64,000 nt of DNA from Chrysopilus asiliformis (GCA_964034945.1 OZ035962.1:18455530-18519529); one strand, 5' to 3'. Shown: positions 21,096-31,920, counted from the first letter of the stretch. Numbers and translations are program-made. Notes: a model not told the origin generated them from the sequence alone.

Positions 21096-21270
21096 GAGAT
21101 TTTTCAACACAACATTCTCATGTAAAATAAAATATTAATAACAAAAAAAAATATTGTATAACAAATAATATTATCTTTCAAAATAAAAAGAATGTTACCA
21201 AAACGATTCAAATGCTTCAAAATTTCAAAAAATATCTGAGAGGTTTTTAAGGTTTTACAGTGATCTAGAT

Positions 21271-22040
21271 CAAGCCTGGGCACTCCTTGGCTCGTCTGGC
21301 TCCTCACAACGATAACATTTTTATTCAAATTTTACGAGAATACAATCAATGTATGAACATTTTTACTTGACTTTCCAACGCAATGATACGTGTTGGTAGA
21401 CGACGGCCACTTCGACAGCCGAAGTCAAACGATTCACTAACAATCGATGGAGCGAGCCTACGACAGCCATTCAGTATAATTTCTGTCGTTGATGCGTGCG
21501 GATGTATACATTTGCTCCCCAAAACCCTAATTGCTTCCCAAAGTACACTGACGTACGAAATTTTTTCAGAAATTCGATTTTTTTAGTTTTCATTTTCCAT
21601 TATGAAGCGCTCATATTCAAATTCAAGTACTATGTCGTGTGATTGGGAAAACAAATATTTAATAACCACAAATAATGATAACCGTCAATGTCTAGTTTGC
21701 AGTTACATGTTACATGTCGAATAAAAAATTCAATCTATATAGAACGCCATTACAACAGCTGTCCTATCAGGTAATTTAATGCAATTTAGCGCATGTTTTT
21801 TCGAAGCACAGAACCGAAAATACGTCCCAAAAGTTTTTTTTTTGCACGGCGGAACTTATTATTTTTTTGTAATCGCATCATGATAAATTGTGTAGTCCAC
21901 TGTTCCTAAACGTCTCCATCAAAAGCGAAAGAGCGTAAAAAATGAAAAAGATGCGTTTTCTCATTTCGTGTTATAGTATGAAGAAATATAAAATTTCTTC
22001 GAGTAATAGTAAATCACTACATACATGGTGCCCAGGCCTG
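21271..22040 (+). mobile_element. hAT element with BED-finger remnant (770 bp)
   Basis: Ends are CAAGCCTGGGCAC and GTGCCCAGGCCTG, bounded by a perfect 8-bp duplication ATCTAGAT (21263-21270, 22041-22048). This is diagnostic of hAT. The interior retains the start of a transposase-like gene (21602-21775) but no catalytic or dimerisation region. It is an internally deleted autonomous element rather than a classic MITE. Confidence 0.9.
21602..21775 (+). pseudogene. BED-type zinc-finger N-terminus of a hAT transposase
   Basis: The ATG at 21602 opens MKRSYSNSSTMSCDWENKYL, then RQCLVCSYML, giving the CxxC pair of a BED/ZBED finger, and stops at a TAA about 21719. In the next frame ERHYNSCPIR supplies the expected H...C pair. 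One frame shift and one stop separate the two halves. hAT transposases carry such a BED finger at the N-terminus. Preceding sequence 21383-21586 is open but unremarkable. Confidence 0.6.
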
Positions 22041-22048
22041 ATCTAGAT

Positions 22049-22415
22049 GTACAAAAGTTATGGAAAACGGACGTAGTTGCGACTAATGGAAAACTGTTTG
22101 ATTGGTGTGACCTATACTTTAAGTAGATAATTTAAATCAGAGATGTCAAATTTAGTTGTGTTGAATCACCAATTTTTTGGTTTCTTATTGCACACAAAAA
22201 CAAAATTGAAAAAGTGGCGCGCACACGTTCTCAGTGGCAAGCTGCTGTCATATGAAAACAGTGGACTACAAAATTTTAATTTCAAATAGAGTTTCGACAT
22301 TTTAATTTTTCGTCTTATTTTATTAGTTGTTCTCTAGAATCATACTCGGCGCTACAGCTCTCGAAGAGCCTGGGCCTTCTCAATTGAGGTTTCATTACAA
22401 TTTCTTTCCTGCTTT
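22049..22415. other. Unclassified AT-rich sequence
   Basis: No supported feature between the hAT element and repeat R2. Confidence 0.3.
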
Positions 22416-22551
22416 GCTCCTACAGTTTTACATGGATTGGGAACCATGGATGAATTACAACATTTGTAAGGTTTTTACGTTATAATTCATCCACAGCAGC
22501 AGTCTAACGATAATGTCCTTACAACCATGCGGCAACTATCACTACCATTTC
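22416..22551. repeat. Dispersed repeat R2, copy B
   Basis: Second copy of the 2885-2975 sequence: CTACAGTTTTACATGGATTG, GAACCATGGATGAATTAC and CAACTATCACTACC. It is cut by a TTAA element. Confidence 0.5.
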
Positions 22552-22786
22552 TTAACACGTTGACTGCCATATGAGACTGACGTGGTCTCACATTAAAATG
22601 GGCTACCTTAGGCCGTGTGAGACACATGCGGTCTCCCAGTATTATACTTTAGTATAAGCTTCGTCGTAAAGCAGTGAATACACAGAACTGTATTAAACTT
22701 ATGGGAAAAACGTGAATTCATAAACCAAGTTTACTGACCTCTAGGACCTGATTTTTTCGCTTCCATGATGGCAGTCAACATGTTAA
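22552..22786. mobile_element. piggyBac-type TTAA MITE P3
   Basis: TTAA at both ends (22552-22555, 22783-22786). The TIRs start CACGTTGACTGCCAT and CATGTTGACTGCCAT. The next bases, GAGACTGACGTGGTCTCAC, form a subterminal palindrome. Length 235 bp, no coding capacity. Confidence 0.82.
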
Positions 22787-22799
22787 AGCGAGTTGAGTG

Positions 22800-22890
22800 G
22801 ACTTGAATGGTAGGGTTTCACAGTCGGGAATTGAACCACAGACCTCCAGATTAGAAGGCAAGTACAGCATCGCTTGAACAACGCTAATCA
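22800..22890 (-). other. tRNA-derived sequence, minus strand
   Basis: On the minus strand CCTTCTAATCTGGAGGTC resembles the anticodon arm of tRNA-Arg(UCU), and GGTTCAATTCC (22827-22837) is a B box. The A-box region (TTAGCGTTGTTCAAGCG) is poor and the acceptor stem does not pair. Likely a SINE head or tRNA pseudogene. Confidence 0.5.
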
Positions 22891-23719
22891 AAATATTGGT
22901 ACAATTGTGACTAAATTAACTTAGTTCATCAAGAAAAATTTTCAGAGTAAAACATAACGATGTAAAATGATTTTGGTATCGGGTTAATTGCATGAAAATA
23001 TGTGAGCACTTGCCCCTGTATAAAAAAATCAATTTTCCCTATAGGTATATCTAACTAAAATTCAGTCGTTTTTGAAATTGTAGAGTATTTCGCTTTTTTA
23101 TCGCTATTACGCTTAAAGTTCTTTTTATGTTTTTGATAAATGCCGAAGAATTTATGAAATGTACTCAAAGCCAATTAATTTGTAATGTTATATCTTTTCA
23201 TTAAAATTCCTAAGGCCGTATGAGTATGTACTTTTATCTCTACAGCTGCGAAAAAAAAATGTTCATCGATATAGGCGTGCGTGTGCACATTTCATACGAA
23301 AATTCTAAAGTACTCTATGTTTATATAGTAACAATTTCATGAAAAAGCATCAAGGCAAACAGATATTAATGTCATAAAAAACCACCAATCTCGAATGGAA
23401 GTATAGCTAACCGGTCCCTGTTGTACAAAATTAAAGAAACTATATTATTTTTAGGTGCAATTATTTTTGAATTTATGTGCTTTTTAAACTGTCAGTATTT
23501 CTTCATACATGTTATTGGCTTCAGATGAGAATAAGCTACCGTATCACAAATAATACTCATATCATCGAAATCTAAACGCCTGTGAATTATTTTCCAAAAG
23601 AAAAACTTGAAAAAATGCATCATTACCATACCGACAATTTTTATGAAACAGGAGATAATTTTTAATTGAAATTAAAGTCATAAATATTATTAATTTTTTC
23701 CGTTTTTTGTTTGTTTATA
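22891..23719. other. AT-rich sequence, nothing recognised
   Basis: No gene or element was supported. Confidence 0.4.
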
Positions 23720-24312
23720 CTATGTATGAGAATCATATAGAAGTATATTAGATTTAGTAACGCATCGAACCTATCGTCGGACACAAAAAAGAACTACACC
23801 AGGGTGTTTGGAATGACAAAAGATTTTTGTTTTCACATGTCCGTCCGTACATCCGTCTGTTTGCTTTTCAGTCTGTCTGTTCGTTTGTTTGTCCGTCCGT
23901 GAACACCATAACTTTCGAAAGGATTGAGTTAGAGACTTGAATTTGTTTACAATGGCTTTTCTAGTAAATAGAGGGGCTATGTGGGCAAAATCGGATCATT
24001 CCTTCCTCCCTCCCTCATTCAAATGAATTGTTTTTTCGCAATTTTCTCAAAAACGGTGAGTCGTATTGAAAAATTTATCAATCATTCACAATAGATCTTA
24101 AGGTCGCGGTGACAAGGGAGCGAGATACACATAAAATAAAATAAATAAATGCATTCCTATTTTCTCGAAAACGGTGCATTATATGAAAAATTTTATGAAA
24201 ATAAAATGTGTTTCAAATATGATTTTACATTACCATTCCATACATCAAAATCCCACACCAATTGATTTTATTAAATAACATTTTCATCAGTCCTCATATA
24301 GAGTATTTGGCG
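23720..24312 (-). mobile_element. Family-A mini-me-like repeat
   Basis: Minus orientation, from CTCTATATGAGGA (rev. 24300) to ATATAGAAGTATATTAG (23735). All family-A blocks are present: the TTTGTAAC/GTAACGCATCGAAC core, the (GTCY)n tract at 23838-23900, CTTTCGAAAGGATTGAG, and two CATACATCAAAATCC-type blocks. It is one of the more complete uninterrupted copies. Confidence 0.7.
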
Positions 24313-24953
24313 ATTGTTTTTAGTTTGTTTAGCAGGCTTCTCTCTAAAATATTAATTTTTACTGGGGTTTAGTCGTTTTTCTCATTAAAACATCGATTTT
24401 GTAGGCAATGAAAATTGTGCATTTGACCACATCCAGCAAAACGAGTTGTATCTATTGAATTAATTAATTAATTATTTATGTTTTAATTCAACATTACTGT
24501 TCATAATAAATTATTCATAATCATCAATGCACGGATAATTTTTAATTACGCGCAAATAGTTTATATATTACTTTTGTGGTTTAATTGCTATAATGTGTGT
24601 ATAATGGATTTAAAAAGTTTAAAGTATTTTTTTTTTCATCTAAATGTTTTTTTGATTTGAAAAAATTCCCACACCCGAAACCGAATACATGTTTTTATAC
24701 TCTATAAAATAATAATATAGAAAATATTTGTACTAACGATTGTAACGTATTCCAGCAATCGTCAGTTAAGGCAAATTGTTTGGGTTGACGAAAGATTTTA
24801 ATTTCCGCTTGTCCGTGAGTAGTTGACATATGTTTTGGAGGTAAATATATGTCAACCGCTAACGTCGCAGTTGATATAAATGCGCTATATCTTCGTTCGT
24901 TAAAATGATAACTCCGGAATGAATTGAGCTAGAGAATCTAAAAAAATGGGCAA
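24313..24953. other. AT-rich sequence, nothing recognised
   Basis: Includes ATTAATTAATTAATTA near 24456. 24700-24900 resembles a decayed mini-me-type repeat (ATACTCTATAAAAT...GTTAAGGCAAATTG) but cannot be aligned throughout. Confidence 0.35.
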
Positions 24954-24965
24954 ATGCTTTTCTCA

Positions 24966-24975
24966 AAAAAAAAAA

Positions 24976-25007
<32 letters not shown>
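24966..25007. repeat. Poly(A) tract
   Basis: About 40 adenines with a single C interruption. It could be a retroposon tail, but no element body could be identified upstream. Confidence 0.9.
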
Positions 25008-25009
<2 letters not shown>

Positions 25010-25079
25010 AACGGTAAATATAGCGGATAACAGTGAGAGACAATACTGTGTCAAACATTATTCTTTCAGTTCATCTTAT

Positions 25080-25720
25080 ACATTAACCCACCAAAAACAC
25101 GTTATTTTTCGAGATAATTTCAAAAAATTGATTTTTTTTAAAATAACGGTATATCTCTGTTAAGGCTTGAGATACGCCGATTTTTAAAAAGCCGCCATTT
25201 GTGTAACTTCTTTTTGAGCCTGTTCACATTGGTTGAAATAGTCTGCCTAAATACGACAGAAACTGGCAACATTAGGGCGAGGTGAGGAAGTGGGACTGCT
25301 GATAGGAAAATCATCCTCAAAACTAAAATCTCCGTTCTTAGAGTTCCGCTCTGATTGGTTGGCTGCCACACTGAATGTGTTCCATTGTCATTATTGTTTC
25401 GGTCGTCGTCGATGCAACACGTCGCAGAGCAAAAGGCAGCCACTTATTACTTGCAGTTCTTTAGAAATGTTCCGTTTCCCAAATGTTTCACGCCAGTCTG
25501 ATTGCTCACAGCTACTGGTTCAAATACTCTCAATCTGAACACGAGCAATATTTCATCCGTCCTATTTAGGCGGACTATTTCAACCAATGTGACCAGGCTC
25601 TTTAATGGATTTCCCCTAAATCTTGTTTGGCTCGTCTCATTCCAGAAACCAACATGCCTGTAAAATGTCATGGCTGTAGCTCTATTCATTTTTGAAAAAT
25701 CTTGTGCACAGGATAAGAAT
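25080..25720. repeat. Repeat family C copy, split by a MITE
   Basis: 25080-25215 and 25601-25690 align with 9300-9600 (inside the hAT at 9084), with AACGGTATATCTCTGTTAAG, AAAAAGCCGCCATTTGTG and AAATGTCATGGCTGTAGCTC. Related copies lie at 53900-54330 and 58190-58740. Family C is built from short 'clear every exponent' motifs such as ATACCGTTATT and TCTCAAAAAC. The MITE at 25216-25600 separates the halves. Confidence 0.55.
25216..25600. mobile_element. MITE (GAGCCTGTTCACATTGG type), copy B
   Basis: TIRs are GAGCCTGTTCACATTGGTTG and its complement ending ATGTGACCAGGCTC. The left arm runs about 80 bp in common with the fold-back at 17167-17332. The interior 25300-25560 is unrelated and less AT-rich. 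Overlapping open frames on both strands (25138-25689) have no recognisable domain. The flanking duplication is TT or TTT and cannot be placed exactly. Confidence 0.7.
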
Positions 25721-25740
25721 CTAACAGACTAAAAGACTAA

Positions 25741-25891
25741 CCCGGCCCTTACACGCGTCTGTAGAGCTGACACAGTCTCGTGTAAATGCACTGACTGCCA
25801 GTTCGCTAAATGTCTTTTAATTCGTTGTCAGTAATTTGACATTTGAAGTCTGTGCTACTGACAGACTTTACAGTCGGGTGTAAAGGCCGGG
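25741..25891. mobile_element. PIF/Harbinger-like MITE H5 (151 bp)
   Basis: TIRs are CCCGGCCCTTACACGCG and the complement of CGGGTGTAAAGGCCGGG, flanked by TAA (25738-25740, 25892-25894). Inside are GTCTGTAGAGCTGACACAG and CTGACAGACTTTACAG, which extend the imperfect symmetry. No coding capacity. Confidence 0.75.
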
Positions 25892-26039
25892 TAACAGACT
25901 GACAGACAGAAAGACATTTTCCTAATAATGCTCCAATCGACTCAGGAGTGCCAGCAGTGGGAAATGTTTTTTTTAATACAAAATCAAGAGGTCGAAATTT
26001 TTCATGAATACAATACTGTTTCAAACTTCGTATAAGAAA

Positions 26040-26355
26040 AGAAAAAAACCCCATTTATATGGAAGTGGAAGGGAGGGGGAAGAGGGGAAGGAGTGATCCG
26101 ATTTTGCACGTTCAAGAACTTAGCTGGCTATTTATGAGAAACGCAAGTATAAAAAAATTTCAAGTCTCTAGCTCAATCCTTTCGAATGCTATGGTGTTCA
26201 CGGACAGACAGACGGACGGACATGTGGAAATCAATATCTTTTGACACACCAAACACTCTGGTGTGATTCATTTTTATGTTCGACGATCAGTTCGATGCGT
26301 TACAAAGGATATACTAAATTTAATGTGCTCCCATATAATTCTCATATAGAGTATA
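26040..26355 (+). mobile_element. Family-A mini-me-like repeat, partial
   Basis: GAAGGAGTGATCCGATTTTG, TTTCAAGTCTCTAGCTCAA, a short GACR tract (26201-26222), GTTCGATGCGTTACAAAGG and CTCATATAGAGTATA follow the family order. The left half of the element is missing. Confidence 0.65.
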
Positions 26356-26457
26356 GATACAAACGGCGATTATTTTTCGAGTCTTTATCATTAATTATAA
26401 AATACAGTTTGAAAAAATTGGTGAGAAAGTGTCGTTCTATACGAGGTTTTTAATTTT

Positions 26458-26672
26458 GAAAATGGGCTTAATTCTGTCGATAAAATTTTCATTTTCATTT
26501 TACTTAAAACCGATTTTTGCGTACCTACTGGATGTGATTTTCAGTAAATTTCCAAATATTGAGTGGCAGAATACCAGTTTGTTGAAAATCGCATCTAGTA
26601 GGTACACAAATACTGAGTTTTTAGCAAAAATAAAATGAAAATTTTGTCGAGAGAATTAGGCCCAATATTTCA
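26458..26672. mobile_element. Fold-back MITE (TTGAAAATGGGC type)
   Basis: Arms of about 90 bp: left GGGCTTAATTCTGTCGATA, ATTTTCATTTTACTTAAAA and GTACCTACTGGATGTGATTT answer right AAATCGCATCTAGTAGGTAC, AAATAAAATGAAAATTTTG and GAGAATTAGGCCC. The loop is about 27 bp. The 69-codon open frame across it is an accident of the hairpin. Confidence 0.7.
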
Positions 26673-28240
26673 ACAATCCGTAGTTCCATACGGACATTCA
26701 TTGCATACACACATTCAGTTAACTCCTTAGAATTTTTTTATGTGTAGTTAAGCCAAATTGTCGTTTTTTTTTTAAATTAATTTAAGCATAACTAGGAGGT
26801 ATTATTCTTCCTATTTCTTCCCCGATTTAAAAAAAAATCGTGTTGAAAAAAATAAAGGGATGCAAATTAAAAATATTAAAAACGTCATTTTTTTCACACA
26901 TTGGAAACTTATTCTTTGATGCGACGTTTTTTTTTCACTTCCATGTGTTTAAACTCCCAGAATTTTTTTCTCAACGTTTTTTAATTTTTCCCTATGACTT
27001 ATCCCTTTTTCAAATATACATACAAATGAGTTTTTTAGCTTCAGAAATTATTTCAAAAGATCCAGCCAGGATTTTTTTGTATTTTAATTTTTTTTTGTTA
27101 ATTTTATCCCTTTTCAGTTCGTTTTTTATACAAACATTTAATCATAATGAAAAAAACAAGTAAAAGGAGAAAAACTAAAGAATAATATTCAAATCATTGC
27201 GCCCGTCATTTGATGTTAACGTTACGCTAGCACGCGCAATTGATTCTGTCAACTGTTTTAGTTTGTTGAGAGTGTGCTTCCGATATCCTTTGCACTTAGT
27301 CTGGATCATATTAAGGAAGAGTCCCCCAGAATGATGGGATTGTGCAGCACCACGCTGAACTTTCATAATAGTTTGTCCAAACGGATAAAAGCGAAATGAA
27401 CGTAATTTGTATATGGAAAAAACGAAATTACAAAAAATTCAAAATACCATTTGGAAAATTATAATGGGTCGTTTGTGTTTTCCACTCTATTGTTAATGTT
27501 CAAGGAAGAGAAGTGCGGTTCTTTTCTCCCAGCATCGAATTGAAGGCACATATGCTGTCACGCTGTGACAGAAGGGTGGATTCTCTACTACCTACCTAAG
27601 TGAATCGCGGGTACACCTTTGGATCTATAGACATCGGGATGATAAGTTTTTTGTTCTATAATTCAAGTTAATAGAAAACGGTGAGTGTTCGATATCGCGA
27701 TAAATAAAAGTTCTCAACCCTTTTAAATTTTAATGGGCTGAGACGTTTTCTTAGACTACATACGGTTTTTTTTTGTTATTTGTTGTTGCTGTAAATTAGA
27801 GTTCCGTTGAATATTATTTTTACTTCAATACAAATTATTGATTCTTAGACGATGAGTTGGTTTTCAGCTGCTAAGACTAGCCGCCCTGTAATTTTCTTCA
27901 CAAATCATTTCTTCTTTCACGTCTAATTGCGGGTAATTGAGACAAGGAAATAACACTATAAGTTAGGATTGCCCATTTCTCGCCTGCTAAATAGTGAAAT
28001 TAATGATTAAAGAACATGCTTGGTTTAATGATCCATTCTTTATGGAAATATTTCTAGTAGCTGCTCATAAGCTTTCAATTAAGGCAACGAAATTTGTTAA
28101 ACTAAAAGAGAATGCGAAATGCAATTTGTGTGAAAATTTTAAGGGAGTAACCTTTGCTATTGAACTTAATTTGTAAATTAGATGAAAATATTTCTTATAC
28201 GAAAATTTTAAAATGATTCAATTCTAGTCAAAAATATTTC
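26673..28240. other. AT-rich sequence, nothing recognised
   Basis: A 107-codon F/L-rich frame (26840-27163) is typical noise in AT-rich DNA. A 63-codon minus-strand frame (27175-27366) is in a less AT-rich patch but has no motif. No repeats were aligned. Confidence 0.35.
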
Positions 28241-29032
28241 TTAACCCTTTCGGTATTTTGATGCCATATGACATCATGCTAAAAAAATTGAATTGTCTTA
28301 TTCAGCCTTATTCCCGTAGCCGGCGGGACGTGTATCGCCACGCAAATTTTTTCTCGATCGAATGAAATTTTCTTATTCTAGTAGACGTAGAAACGCAGTT
28401 TTATTCAGCACCGCGCTGAATTTTTTGACAATTAGCTGATTTGATACGCATGAAGTTTTATTTGTTCAATTAAATGATTGTACTGCATCTAGTTAGTTTT
28501 TCCTGACCTTCAAAACTTATATTTAGTTAAAATTCATTGAATGTACAAATAAAATTCACATTTTTATTCAAACTTTCTGTTTAATTGATTGGTCCCGCAA
28601 CGATTTACTCGCGGGAAATAAATGTATGGAAAAGTCAAAACATTCGCGGGTGCGTTTAGTGTAATACCGAAAGTAAAACGTTTTCAGCACCACGGCACAC
28701 GCCGGGACAATTGCGTTTAGTAGAATGCAAATTTTCTGCGGGAAACGCCAAATCCCGCGGCGTACACGTCCCGCCGGCTACGGGAATAAGGGTGATTATT
28801 TATTTATTTTCAACACTCTATTCTCATTCAGTGCACCATTAAGTGCATTTTTGACCCAATTTTGATTTTTTGAGTAAAAAGCGTACAGTACAGTGGACGT
28901 ATTTGAAAAAAATTAAAATTTTTAATTTTTTTGTTTTGTTTTAAATGAATACTGATAGCTTCAACATCATTAATTTGTATAGAGAGTATTTTTAAAACCC
29001 ATAGAAAAAAAAACATGTACCGAAAGGGTTAA
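28241..29032. mobile_element. piggyBac-type TTAA MITE P2, copy A
   Basis: TTAA (28241-28244, 29029-29032) brackets TIRs starting CCCTTTCGGTA. Copy B at 57393-57908 shares the left and right bodies (ATTTTGATGCCATATG, TGCACCATTAAGTGCATTT, CAGTGGACGTATTTG, AATTTGTATAGAGAG). Copy A has a 492-bp insertion that copy B lacks. Confidence 0.88.
28303..28794. mobile_element. Unclassified TIR element (CASCCTTATTCCCG ends)
   Basis: The TIRs begin CAGCCTTATTCCCGTAGC and read CACCCTTATTCCCGTAGC from the right, with 28 bp identical. Comparison with the empty site in P2 copy B (GACTTATTATTTATTTA) gives a 3-bp duplication ATT (28300-28302, 28795-28797). The termini are GC-rich (GCCGGCGGGACGTGTA). Interior has GCGGGAAATAAATG-like and other degenerate halves of the termini. 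I cannot name the superfamily. Confidence 0.8.
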
Positions 29033-29098
29033 TATTTATGACTAGATGCCCCCCCCCCCATCCCCACCGACCACTTCATGATTTATTTTGACCTGTCT

Positions 29099-29313
29099 AA
29101 AGTCCAATTCAGACTAAAGCTTGCGATTACGATTGCGCTTACAATTGAGCTTCTCGACCAATGAGATCAGAGCTTTCAATGATAGGGATATGAAAGCTTT
29201 GATCTCATTGGTCGAAGAAGTTTAATTGTAATCGTAATCGTAATCGCAATCGTAATTGCAATCGTAATCGCAATCGTAATCGCAATCGTAATCGTTAGTC
29301 TGAATTGGGCTTT
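29099..29313. mobile_element. Fold-back MITE with asymmetric GATTAC expansion
   Basis: The left arm AAAGTCCAATTCAGACTAA ... CGACCAATGAGATCAGAGC pairs with the right arm CTTTGATCTCATTGGTCGAA ... TTAGTCTGAATTGGGCTTT. The loop is about 10 nt. In the right arm a hexamer (TAATCG/CAATCG) is repeated about twelve times, whereas the left arm has only about three equivalents (GCGATTACGATTGCGCTTAC). Confidence 0.75.
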
Positions 29314-29717
29314 ATGTTGAAAACCGGATCGAAATTTGTTCAGAACTGCAGGAGAAAGCTGGTGGTTGGGGGAGGGGGTTCATACGGAGGGGACGGGGTA
29401 TATATTAGTTGGCGAAAATTTTTCCTAACTCTCAAATAGGCAACCGGCCACACCCGCGATGTTTTGCATTTTTTTGCTCATAATTTCTTTGAGTCCTATA
29501 ATATTTGCCTGAAACTCCTAGCCATTCCCAATGAACTTGTGTTGAACAAAATAGATTAAAAATAAATTAAGTAAATGATACCTCAACACTTGTGGAGGAG
29601 AGCAAAATCGAGAAAAATCCAGAGAGAAAAATCGGATAAAGTTTTCAAAGAGAAAAATCCGATAAAGTGAAAAAATTTGAGTGAAAAAAATGTGTTTGAG
29701 ATACATGTGTCCTTTGT
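29314..29717. other. Unclassified AT-rich sequence
   Basis: Includes a G-rich patch near 29350-29400. A minus-strand open frame (29518-29706) has no motif. A repeated GAGAGAAAAATCCGATAAAG motif occurs twice at 29620-29668. Confidence 0.35.
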
Positions 29718-29955
29718 AGAAGATTGTTAAAAAAACATTGCGCCGCAGGGGAAAAAATGTGATTTACAGCAATCAGCGGCTGAAGTTGTGTATTTTTTGT
29801 ATATTTAGTTATCCGTTTTTCTAGCGTTTGATAAGTTGTTGTAACACTAAATTGAAAAATCTGGAGCAAAAATTTAGTCACCTGGACGCCGGATAAGCAT
29901 GCCTAAATCCGGGACTGTACTGGCCATTCCAGAACCTATGGTCACCCTATTCCAA
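29718..29955. repeat. Dispersed repeat R5, copy B
   Basis: Second copy of 19690-19915, ending in CCTATGGTCACCCTAT. The two copies are diverged with small indels. No terminal partner was found. Confidence 0.5.
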
Positions 29956-30022
29956 ATTGATTGAGGCTTCATAAAGATAACGCAAACATTCTTTTCTATT
30001 TTTCGTCAGATCATTCATTATA

Positions 30023-30510
30023 TCTATATATAAAAACCTAATACCACTCACTCACTCAAAACAGTATCTCCCAAACCACTATACCGATTGTCATGAAATT
30101 TTGCACATAGATTCGTCTTACTTAAGTGCTCGATGAGAAACAGTTTTAGAAAATTCGGAACGGTAGATCCTGTAAGAATAACGCAAATATCGTTTTCCAA
30201 TTTTTCTCGGAAAAAACTAGGATTAGGGGGTTTTTGGGGCCGCTAAATATGAATCTGATGTTGGAATTTCGAAATTCGAAACGGGAGGTCCTGTAAGGAT
30301 AACTCAAATATCCTTTTGTCATTTTGGCAATGGGGGGTTTTTGGGAATAGAGAGTTTTCACGAAAACTGGCAATAGGGGGTTTTTGGCAATAGATAGTTT
30401 TCACGAATCTGGTATTAGAGTTTCAAAAATCAGAACGGGAGTTCCTTAAGGCATAACGATTATTTCTTTGTTTTTTTGGTGCGAAAAAACTTTAACCCGG
30501 CAACGACTAG
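30023..30510 (+). mobile_element. Non-autonomous Helitron, complete (488 bp)
   Basis: Starts TCTATATATAAAAACC after A (30022) and ends CCCGGCAACGACTAG before T (30511). TC...CTAG between A and T is the canonical Helitron signature. Interior repeats include two copies of a GGT(A/C)GATCCTGTAAG-like 'GTAAGGATAAC' unit and three GGGGGTTTTTGG(C/G) units. No Rep/helicase remains. Confidence 0.75.
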
Positions 30511-31614
30511 TTATTCCTTAAAAAAAAGGTTTTCCAAAGGATCCGCCAAAAAGTTGCTTTTCTTTGCTGTGGGAAAACTTATCCATTCCCAATTGGTTGT
30601 TGAAGACAAATCACCGGTTCATTAAAATCTTGAGTCAATCTTGGCCTGAGCTACGAGTCCTCAATTAGTCTCCAGAAGACCGTAAAATGTGGTTTAATCA
30701 AAATCTTAAATTTAAAATATGTAAATAATCATGTAATGGGAAAATTTGAAATCACCGCGTTTACATTAGTTATTTTAATTGACAAATATGGCGAATACTT
30801 TAATTTTTTTTGCAATTAAAAATATTCGCTACCTGCACTCGTATTACCCTTCTTCATATTTTTAGTAGAGATACGATAGGCAGGTTTTATCGATTTGTTT
30901 TATACTTTTTATACAATGTATCAGTTGCAGACTTTCTATGCGAATAATTTTCAACTGCAGATTAATACGGCATTGCAAATTATAACTCTGCTCATTTTCA
31001 TTCTTTTGACTGCAAAAGACATCCGTGCACGTAGCAATTTGTGAATAAAATAACTAGCAATTGGTATTTAACTGCGTAAATACATGCATACATTGGATGA
31101 ATGATGACTAGAAATTGAAAAATTTCAAGTATTTTATTGTCTTTTCACATCATGGTTAATGTTGATTATCTACCTAACGAATGAATAAAAGTATTGCAAA
31201 TAGAAATAGCGCAAATATTATCTATTACAATATATGCATATACGTACAGTACAAAGAGCCATATTCAACATTAAAATGACTAATGGGTGCGGAATTTTAA
31301 TTCACGCTGACATTATTTATTTCGTAAGAGTGTGATGTGGATGCAGGTAACTTACAAAGTCGTATTCAAATAGAAGAAGCTTTTCTCCTAGCTCTCTACT
31401 CAAGTGTTTTCTATTCACTAGTGTTGGCTATTTGCGATGCTTTAATTAATCTGAAAAGGCTACCATCATTGATATCACGTTAATACACTGTGCAACAGGC
31501 TTTTGTTTCTTAGTATCGAATAGCTCTTTCTTACATTTATTTTATCTTGCTGATTCCAAATCTGATATCCGTTTGTCTTTATACGAATTTAGGAGTATGG
31601 ATAAATTTTTATGC
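30511..31614. other. AT-rich sequence, nothing recognised
   Basis: No supported gene or element. Confidence 0.4.
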
Positions 31615-31827
31615 ACACTCAGAGAAAAATGTTCGCTAACTAGAGTCGACTTTTTGAACGAATCAACTTTGCCTGTACTCTGGCAAAAAAAAAGTTCACC
31701 TCCAGTTGGAGGTGTGAGTTTACAATGATTTACAATGATTTACAATGACTTACAATGATTTACAACGTTTTGCAACTAGTCCAGGGAAAGTTTGAGTAAC
31801 AGGATACACGAATTTTCACTGTGTGTA
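31615..31827. mobile_element. TIR element (ACACTCAGAGAAAA type), second copy
   Basis: The left end GCACACTCAGAGAAAAAT pairs with the right end TTTTCACTGTGTGTAC. It contains five tandem copies of (GATTTACAAT) at 31723-31768 and an inverted CACCTCCAGTTGGAGGTG. Its ends resemble those of 14436-14707. Confidence 0.5.
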
Positions 31828-31920
31828 CAGCACCCAGAAATTATAATTTCCATGTTAAAGGTTTATTAACCCTATAATAGATACTTTCTTACAAGAATTA
31901 CACTTTATTTTCCCCAGTAA

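Noticed and set aside
24966..25007. Tail of a processed pseudogene
   Set aside because: No coding or non-LTR body upstream, and no target duplication could be found; may be a simple A-tract.
26840..27163. 107-codon F/L-rich frame that looks like membrane segments
   Set aside because: T-rich DNA always reads as Phe/Leu; no start context or conservation.
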